The notes beneath the pieces are model-generated. The model did not search any database. It saw only the letters and a list, made by a program, of their open reading frames with translations, and was not told the origin of the DNA. A stretch of DNA of 10,349 bases from MGBC108787 sp964430695 (lineage in GTDB: Bacteria; Bacillota_I; Bacilli_A; RF39; UBA660). Position 1 is the first letter of the stretch. Each line of letters starts with the position of its first letter. Made by a program: the position numbers and the translations under genes. The stretch is from the NCBI GenBank assembly GCA_964430695.1, contig CAYSFO010000046.1:1-10349 (forward strand), written 5' to 3'. Below are positions 6,041 to 10,349 of this stretch, in pieces.

Positions 6041-6685
6041 ATGGATAAAGAAAGTTTTAAAAAATATTGGGAAAATCCAAGATGGCATTCTCTAATTGTT
6101 CTCATTTTTTGGATTCTGGGGCTAGGTATTTTAATGGGTATAGTTACTGCTATAAATTCGTTTGTTAGTCCAGAGGAAAAAACAATCGTAGAAAACAAGG
6201 AACTAGAAGAACAAGAAGAATATACCTATATAGATAAATGGAATGATTTATTAAACGGGGATTACCAATTTATTTATACGATTCGTAATGAAAATGAAAC
6301 AATAAAATATGAAGGTACTGTAAGTAATAGTGTTGTTTCTGGGTATAGAGAACGAAATGACGGCATTATAAAATATGAAATTGAAAATGATATTGCTTAT
6401 ACCATTTTAGTAGAAGATAGAATAGTAATCGATCATTTATATGAAAATGTTAATTCTAATTTTTTAAATCTTTCTTATTTATATAATGTGACGGTAAATA
6501 CTCCTGAAAACATTTTAGATGCTATCGAAGAAAATGAAATAACTTCTTATGAATATTCTTTCCTAGAGAATGAAGAAGAAGTGAAAATTACTGTCATTGA
6601 AGATGTTAATCAAATAAAAAATATAATGGTGCAAAGTGGAAATACCATTTATGAATTAGAATATATTGTTGGAAAAATGGAATAG
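6041..6685 (+). CDS. Single-pass membrane protein of unknown function, coupled to fmt
   Basis: A 214-residue protein I do not recognise. A short basic N-terminus with a KYWENPRWH segment precedes one transmembrane helix at about 18-40 (aliphatic and glycine-rich). The rest (about 45-214) is an acidic domain rich in Glu, Asn and Tyr with alternating hydrophobic strands (DYQFIYTIR, IKYEIENDIAYTILV, YEYSFLENEEEVKITVIE). The positive-inside rule puts the N-terminus in the cytoplasm and the acidic domain outside. There are no cysteines and no catalytic motif. The fmt stop codon (TAG, 6030-6032) overlaps its ribosome site AGGTGA (6031-6036), 4 bases before the ATG, which indicates translational coupling. 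It sits where rsmB is found in many Firmicutes. No terminator is visible after it. A link to its secreted-protein neighbours in envelope function is inference from position only. Confidence 0.85.
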   Translation: MDKESFKKYWENPRWHSLIVLIFWILGLGILMGIVTAINSFVSPEEKTIVENKELEEQEEYTYIDKWNDLLNGDYQFIYTIRNENETIKYEGTVSNSVVSGYRERNDGIIKYEIENDIAYTILVEDRIVIDHLYENVNSNFLNLSYLYNVTVNTPENILDAIEENEITSYEYSFLENEEEVKITVIEDVNQIKNIMVQSGNTIYELEYIVGKME

Positions 6686-6710
6686 AATTTTAAAAATCAT
6701 GAATTAGGGC

Positions 6711-6738
6711 TTGACAAAATTAAAAAAAATGATATTGT
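6711..6738 (+). promoter_or_regulatory. Promoter of the SH3/L,D-transpeptidase-like protein gene
   Basis: A perfect TTGACA (6711-6716) is followed after 16 bases by TATTGT (6733-6738, four of six to the -10 consensus). A perfect 12-bp palindrome, TATTAGCTAATA at 6738-6749, covers the predicted transcription start and could serve as an operator, though palindromes of this length also occur by chance in AT-rich DNA. The ribosome site AAGGGG (6753-6758) lies 10 bases before the ATG at 6769. Confidence 0.6.
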
Positions 6739-6768
6739 ATTAGCTAATAAAAAAGGGGATTGGTTGAA

Positions 6769-7710
6769 ATGAAATATTCCAAAAAGACGAGAAAATATAC
6801 AAATATTTTTAAGAGTGCTATTATTCGTATTGCTTTAATTAGTCTTTTGGCTACACAGTTAATTTTAGATCATGATGTTACTGCTGAAAGTAATGTAGAA
6901 AATGTTGTAAAAGAAAATATTGATAATGTAGATACAATAGATAATGTAGAAGAATCTCTTGAAGTTCAAACACAAGAAGAAAATGAAGAAAAAAAAGAAG
7001 ATAAAGTAGAAGAAGAAAAAAAACTACTAAAAAGTATAGTTGATATTCCTGTTGTTATAGCTATATCAGATGTGAATATTCGTGCTAGTATTAAGGGAGA
7101 AATTGTGGGTGTTTTGTTAGCAGGGCAACATTTAGAAATAGTAGAAAAAGTGAACGATGCATATTATAAAGTATTGTATTATGGACAAGAAGCGTATGTT
7201 TCATCCAAATACGTTACCCCTGCTACTATTTTAGATATTAATAATCATTTTACAAAGACATTTTATACTTTAGAAGAAAAGCAAATTTTTATTCCAAGTG
7301 ATATAAGTGAATCTGGAGAAGACGAAAATAAAACACTTGAAAAATATGAATTTTTAAAAGTATATGGAGAAGTAGGTAATCGTTATTTTGTTCAAACAAG
7401 TAATTATATAGGCTATGTATCCAAAGACAATTTAGAGGAATTAAAAGGAACTTTTCTTGTTGTGGATCGAAGTGATCAAAATGCAAAAATATATGAAAAT
7501 AATGAAGTGATATTAGATTGCCCTGTTACTATTGAACATAAAAACACATCCGCTAGAGTAGGTGCTTTTGAAATCTATAATATTACTCCTGATAGCTATC
7601 TTGTTTTTGAAAATAATGGTGATACAACATGGATAAATATGCGTAATGATGATGTAGCGGTTGCTAAGGAACATGTTAGAAAAAGAACGAGAGCGATAAT
7701 ACAAGAATAA
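6769..7710 (+). CDS. Secreted SH3-domain protein with degenerate, probably inactive L,D-transpeptidase (YkuD) domain
   Basis: The 313-residue product has a basic N-region, a hydrophobic core at about 16-33 and a likely signal-peptidase site after VTA (37-39), so it is exported. An acidic Glu/Lys/Asn linker (about 40-90) with short in-frame repeats of DNV precedes a bacterial SH3 domain (about 95-152: DVNIRA, LLAGQHLEIVEK, YVSSKYV). A second SH3-like segment follows (about 163-222, ending YIGYVSKDNL). Residues 226-313 resemble YkuD L,D-transpeptidases, which cross-link peptidoglycan: FLVVDRSDQNAKIYENNEVI, then ARVGAFEIYN, and at the end INMRNDD with EHVRKRTRAII. The catalytic S-H-G-C before INM is replaced by DTTW (285-288), and the stretch between the GAFEIYN strand and this motif is only about 15 residues, far shorter than usual. 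It is therefore probably a non-catalytic wall-binding protein. The ATG at 6769 is chosen over an in-frame TTG at 6760 that abuts the ribosome site. Confidence 0.85.
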   Translation: MKYSKKTRKYTNIFKSAIIRIALISLLATQLILDHDVTAESNVENVVKENIDNVDTIDNVEESLEVQTQEENEEKKEDKVEEEKKLLKSIVDIPVVIAISDVNIRASIKGEIVGVLLAGQHLEIVEKVNDAYYKVLYYGQEAYVSSKYVTPATILDINNHFTKTFYTLEEKQIFIPSDISESGEDENKTLEKYEFLKVYGEVGNRYFVQTSNYIGYVSKDNLEELKGTFLVVDRSDQNAKIYENNEVILDCPVTIEHKNTSARVGAFEIYNITPDSYLVFENNGDTTWINMRNDDVAVAKEHVRKRTRAIIQE

Positions 7711-7725
7711 CTTTTTCTTAGATAT

Positions 7726-7750
7726 AAATACCTTAAAGTGGTATTTTTTT
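7726..7750 (+). terminator. Rho-independent terminator after the SH3 protein gene
   Basis: AAATACC (7726-7732) pairs perfectly with GGTATTT (7740-7746) around a 7-base loop; with the last T of the stem arm running into four more T and then CTTTTTTT. It separates the envelope genes from the rlmN operon, and its T-run lies where the -35 of the next promoter would be. Confidence 0.75.
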
Positions 7751-7774
7751 CTTTTTTTAAAACTATGGTATAAT
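7746..7774 (+). promoter_or_regulatory. Extended -10 promoter of the rlmN-stp-prkC operon
   Basis: TGGTATAAT (7766-7774) is a perfect -10 with an extended TGN, identical in nine bases to the priA promoter. The -35 position (7746-7751) is only TTTTTC, inside the terminator T-run. Transcription would start near 7781, inside the ribosome site GGGTGA (7780-7785), giving a leader of about 9 bases before the ATG at 7790. Confidence 0.7.
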
Positions 7775-7789
7775 AAAATGGGTGAAGAT

Positions 7790-8812
7790 ATGAACAATAT
7801 TTATGGCTGTACAAGAGAATCTTTGGAACAATATTTTTTAAATATTGGGGAAAAAAAGTTTAAAGCTTTACAAGTTTTTGAATGGCTGTATGAACATAAA
7901 GAGAGTAATGTAGATCATTGGAGTAATATAAAAAAAGAAATAAGAGAAAAGATAAAAAATGATTATTCGTTTGATATGCCTAAAATTGTTCGTTGTGAAA
8001 GAGACACATTAACTCGTAAATATTTATTTGAACTTGAGGATTCTAATTATATAGAAGCGGTTGTGATGTACCATGATTATGGCATTAGTTTATGTGTTTC
8101 TAGTCAAGTAGGTTGTAATATGGGCTGCGCTTTTTGCGAAAGCGGAAGACTTAAAAAGGTGCGTAATTTAGAAACGTATGAAATGGTAAGTCAAATTTTA
8201 TTGATTGAAGAAGATATTGGTGAACGTATTTCTAGTGTTGTTATTATGGGGATAGGAGAGCCTTTGGATAACTATGATAACGTTTTAGCTTTTATTCGAA
8301 TTATTAATGACCCCAAAGGTCTTGCTTTAGGCATTCGTCATATTACTTTATCCACAAGTGGTTTAGTCCCTAAAATTTACGATTTAATGGAAGAAAATAT
8401 CCAAATCAATCTAGCGATTTCTCTCCATGCTCCAAATGATACGATTCGAAATCAAATCATGAAAGTAAATAAAGTGTATAGTATTAGTCAACTAATTGAT
8501 GCAATTAAGGACTATATTGCACATACTAATAGACGAGTAACCATAGAATATGTTATGCTTAAAGGGATAAATGATAGTGAAGAACATGCTTTAGAACTTG
8601 CAAATTTATTACGTGGGATGAACATTTATGTGAATCTAATTCCATATAATGAAACAAACCATATGGAATTTAAAAAGAGTGATGCCAAAACAATTAGTCA
8701 GTTTTGTGCTACTTTAAAAAGTAAAGGAATGAATGTCACTGTCAGAAAAGAATTTGGAAGTAAAATATCTGCTGCCTGTGGACAGTTAAGAAGCAAAGAG
8801 GTGGAAAAATGA
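7790..8812 (+). CDS. rlmN: 23S rRNA (adenine2503-C2)-methyltransferase RlmN, radical SAM enzyme
   Basis: Methylates C2 of adenosine 2503 in 23S rRNA (and A37 of some tRNAs) by a radical SAM mechanism through a methylated cysteine. The 340-residue product carries the iron-sulfur cluster motif C-x3-C-x2-C at Cys109, Cys113 and Cys116. Cys102 lies seven residues before the cluster and Cys330 sits in SAACGQLR; these are equivalent to the essential Cys118 and Cys355 of the E. coli enzyme. The SAM-binding MGIGEPLDN is at 153-161 and SLHAPND at 211-217. After the cluster the sequence is CESGRLKKVRNL, unlike the ATGQ or STLGG versions of well-studied RlmN. Cfr-type paralogues share this fold, but the adjacent prpC-type gene supports RlmN. 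The ATG at 7790 lies 4 bases after GGGTGA; an in-frame ATG at 7778 overlaps that site. Its TGA overlaps the start of the phosphatase gene by 4 bases (ATGA). Confidence 0.95.
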   Translation: MNNIYGCTRESLEQYFLNIGEKKFKALQVFEWLYEHKESNVDHWSNIKKEIREKIKNDYSFDMPKIVRCERDTLTRKYLFELEDSNYIEAVVMYHDYGISLCVSSQVGCNMGCAFCESGRLKKVRNLETYEMVSQILLIEEDIGERISSVVIMGIGEPLDNYDNVLAFIRIINDPKGLALGIRHITLSTSGLVPKIYDLMEENIQINLAISLHAPNDTIRNQIMKVNKVYSISQLIDAIKDYIAHTNRRVTIEYVMLKGINDSEEHALELANLLRGMNIYVNLIPYNETNHMEFKKSDAKTISQFCATLKSKGMNVTVRKEFGSKISAACGQLRSKEVEK

Positions 8813-9558
8813 AATCATTTTATTTAACCGATGCTGGACGTGTACGAAGTCATAATGAAGATAGTGTGACGATTTTAAAAAACGCCAGTAATGAATATCT
8901 TTTAATGGTTGCTGATGGAATGGGTGGACATCGTGCTGGGGAAGTTGCATCAAGCCTTGCAGTAACCCATTTAGGAAAAAGATTTAGTAAAATCGCTTCT
9001 ATAGGTTCCAAATTAGATGCCGTCAATTGGCTAAATGATAATGCTAACGAAATTAATAATGAAATTATAGATTATGCTAAGGAGAATCCTGATGCTACTG
9101 GTCTTGGGACAACTTTAGTTCTTGCTGTTCTTACGAAGGATTATTTGATTTTTGGAAATATTGGAGATTCTACAGGATTTGTTTTAAAAAATGGTCACTT
9201 ACATCAAGTAACAAAACCACATTCTTTAGTCAATCTTTTAGTAGAAGCAGGGCAACTAACGGAAGAAGAAGCTAAATATCATCCAAAGAAAAATGTTTTA
9301 ATGAAAGCTCTTGGAGCGATGGAAAAAGTGGAACTTGATATTTTTGATGTTGATTTATCCAGTGAAGCCATTCTTTTATGTAGTGATGGACTTACCAATA
9401 TGTTAACCGAAGATCAAATTGAAAAAGTTTTAAATGATGATACTTTAGAAATTGAAGAAAAAATAATAAAATTAATTCGAAAATGTAATGCTAGGGGAGG
9501 ACAAGACAATATATCAATCGCTTATTTAGTCATAAAAGAAAGTGGTGAAGAAGAATGA
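8809..9558 (+). CDS. stp: PP2C-family serine/threonine phosphatase (PrpC/Stp)
   Basis: Metal-dependent cytoplasmic phosphatase that removes phosphate from proteins modified by the neighbouring kinase, including the kinase itself. The 249-residue product, close to the usual 250, contains the PP2C motifs in order: RSHNEDS (13-19, Asp18), VADGMGGH (34-41, metal ligands Asp36 and Gly37), GLGTT (98-102), GNIGDST (116-122), LLCSDGLTNML (189-199, Asp193) and GGQDNIS (230-236, Asp233). All metal-binding aspartates are present. Two usually conserved positions differ: GDST for GDSR, and TKPHSLV for the common T-x-DHSLV. The ribosome site GAGGTGG is inside the end of rlmN, and the ATG overlaps the rlmN stop by 4 bases. 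Its own TGA overlaps the kinase start in the same way, so the three genes are translationally coupled. Confidence 0.95.
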   Translation: MKSFYLTDAGRVRSHNEDSVTILKNASNEYLLMVADGMGGHRAGEVASSLAVTHLGKRFSKIASIGSKLDAVNWLNDNANEINNEIIDYAKENPDATGLGTTLVLAVLTKDYLIFGNIGDSTGFVLKNGHLHQVTKPHSLVNLLVEAGQLTEEEAKYHPKKNVLMKALGAMEKVELDIFDVDLSSEAILLCSDGLTNMLTEDQIEKVLNDDTLEIEEKIIKLIRKCNARGGQDNISIAYLVIKESGEEE

Positions 9559-10349
9559 TAATGAAGGGGCAAAAGATTAGTGACCGTTACCAAATTATAA
9601 AAAGTATCGGAGAAGGCGGAATGGCAAATGTTTATCTTGCTTATGACACCATTTTAGACCGTAATGTTGCTGTAAAACTATTACGTGGAGATCTAGCAAG
9701 TGATGAAAAATTTGTCCATCGTTTTCAAAGGGAAGCCTTATCTGCTAGTAGTTTAAATCACCCAAATATCGTTGAAGTTTATGATGTAGGAGAAGACAAT
9801 GGTTCCTACTATATCGTAATGGAATACATTGAAGGTAGACACTTAAAAGATTTAATCAAAAAAAGAGGAAAACTAACCACCAGCGAAGTGGTAGATATTA
9901 TGATGCAAATTACTGATGGAATGAGTATTGCACACGATGCTTACATTATTCACCGGGATATCAAACCACAAAACATTATGATTCTAGAAAATGGTTTAGT
10001 AAAAATTACGGACTTTGGAATAGCAATGGCCATGAATGCGACCCAGTTAACACAAACCAATTCCGTGATGGGAAGTGTTCATTATATTCCACCCGAACAA
10101 GCAAGTGGAAAAGGTTCAAGTTTACAAAGCGATATTTATTCCATGGGAATTGTTATGTATGAGCTCTTAACAGGAAAACTTCCATTCAAAGGAGACAATG
10201 CTGTAGAAATTGCCTTAAAACATTTAAAAGAACCCATACCAAATATTAAAGACGAACTACCAACATTACCACAGAGTATTGCAAATATCATATCGGAAAG
10301 CATTATGAAGGTTATCAATTCTACACCGAGAGCGGACGGCTTTTTTATG
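9555..10349 (+). CDS. prkC: Serine/threonine protein kinase PrkC-type, N-terminal part (cut by window end)
   Basis: Hanks-type membrane kinase whose extracellular PASTA repeats (beyond this window) usually sense peptidoglycan fragments; it controls wall synthesis, division and translation. The visible 265 residues are nearly the whole kinase domain: glycine loop IGEGGMANVY (18-27), ATP-binding Lys41, Glu60, HRDIKPQN (133-140, catalytic Asp135), DFG (153-155), and an activation loop with Thr163, Thr166 and Thr168 matching the PrkC autophosphorylation cluster. GSVHYIPPEQ (173-182) has proline where PrkC usually has serine, followed by SDIYSMGIV (192-200). The start ATG at 9555 overlaps the phosphatase stop (ATGA), 6 bases after GGTGA; an ATG at 9561 is possible. 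The last residues (STPRADGFFM) do not show the usual P-x-x-R of subdomain XI, and local GC is higher, so the extreme end may be unreliable sequence. Confidence 0.95.
   Translation, partial: MIMKGQKISDRYQIIKSIGEGGMANVYLAYDTILDRNVAVKLLRGDLASDEKFVHRFQREALSASSLNHPNIVEVYDVGEDNGSYYIVMEYIEGRHLKDLIKKRGKLTTSEVVDIMMQITDGMSIAHDAYIIHRDIKPQNIMILENGLVKITDFGIAMAMNATQLTQTNSVMGSVHYIPPEQASGKGSSLQSDIYSMGIVMYELLTGKLPFKGDNAVEIALKHLKEPIPNIKDELPTLPQSIANIISESIMKVINSTPRADGFFM

Noticed and set aside
6922..6950. Direct repeat GATAATGTAGA at 6922-6932 and 6940-6950.
   Set aside because: It is in frame and explained by low-complexity acidic linker codons (DNVD/DNVE); there is no sign of a mobile element or regulatory array.
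7513..7814. Two - strand frames opposite the end of the SH3 protein gene and the rlmN promoter.
   Set aside because: They have no ribosome site, show a composition typical of antisense AT-rich DNA, and cover a clear terminator and promoter of the + strand.
1..10349. CRISPR arrays, tRNA or rRNA genes, insertion sequences, phage genes or defence systems.
   Set aside because: I saw no regularly spaced repeats, cloverleaf sequences, transposase or integrase motifs, or terminal inverted repeats with target duplications.

Overview
The window comes from an AT-rich (roughly 30% GC by eye) low-GC Gram-positive-type bacterium. The gene order, Shine-Dalgarno sites (GGTGA 4-6 bases before ATG at most genes) and use of TGA as a stop (rlmN, the phosphatase gene) point to a member of the Bacilli using the standard bacterial code rather than the Mycoplasma code. 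The closest group is inference; uncultured gut Bacilli of the RF39/Erysipelotrichia type would fit. A secreted protein derived from an L,D-transpeptidase and a PrkC-type kinase suggest a walled cell.

The backbone is the conserved Firmicutes block priA - fmt - rlmN - stp(prpC) - prkC, all on the + strand. The neighbours usually found in it, def (between priA and fmt) and rsmB (between fmt and rlmN), are absent. Their places are taken by genes for envelope proteins: a 561-residue anchored or secreted protein with a threefold internal repeat, a 214-residue single-pass membrane protein coupled to fmt, and a 313-residue secreted SH3 protein ending in an L,D-transpeptidase-like domain that has lost its catalytic His and Cys.

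Layout: 1-182, no gene supported; 183-662, hypoxanthine/mismatch DNA glycosylase; 719-2902, priA; 2903-3342, a dense intergenic region with a convergent 47-codon gene on the - strand, its promoter and terminator, a + strand terminator inside it, and a possible + strand antisense RNA; 3343-5028, repeat-containing envelope protein; 5097-6032, fmt; 6041-6685, membrane protein; 6769-7710, SH3/L,D-transpeptidase-like pseudoenzyme; 7790-10349, the overlapping operon rlmN-stp-prkC, with prkC cut by the window end.

Control signals are compact. At priA, fmt, rlmN and the small - strand gene, a -10 element (extended TGN in three of the four) sits so close to the Shine-Dalgarno site that predicted 5' leaders are only about 9-13 bases. 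At fmt and rlmN, and possibly priA, the preceding terminator overlaps the promoter; at fmt the -35 hexamer lies in the terminator loop.

Most worth a second look: the degenerate L,D-transpeptidase, the small convergent locus at 2903-3160, the threefold-repeat protein, and the terminator-promoter overlaps.
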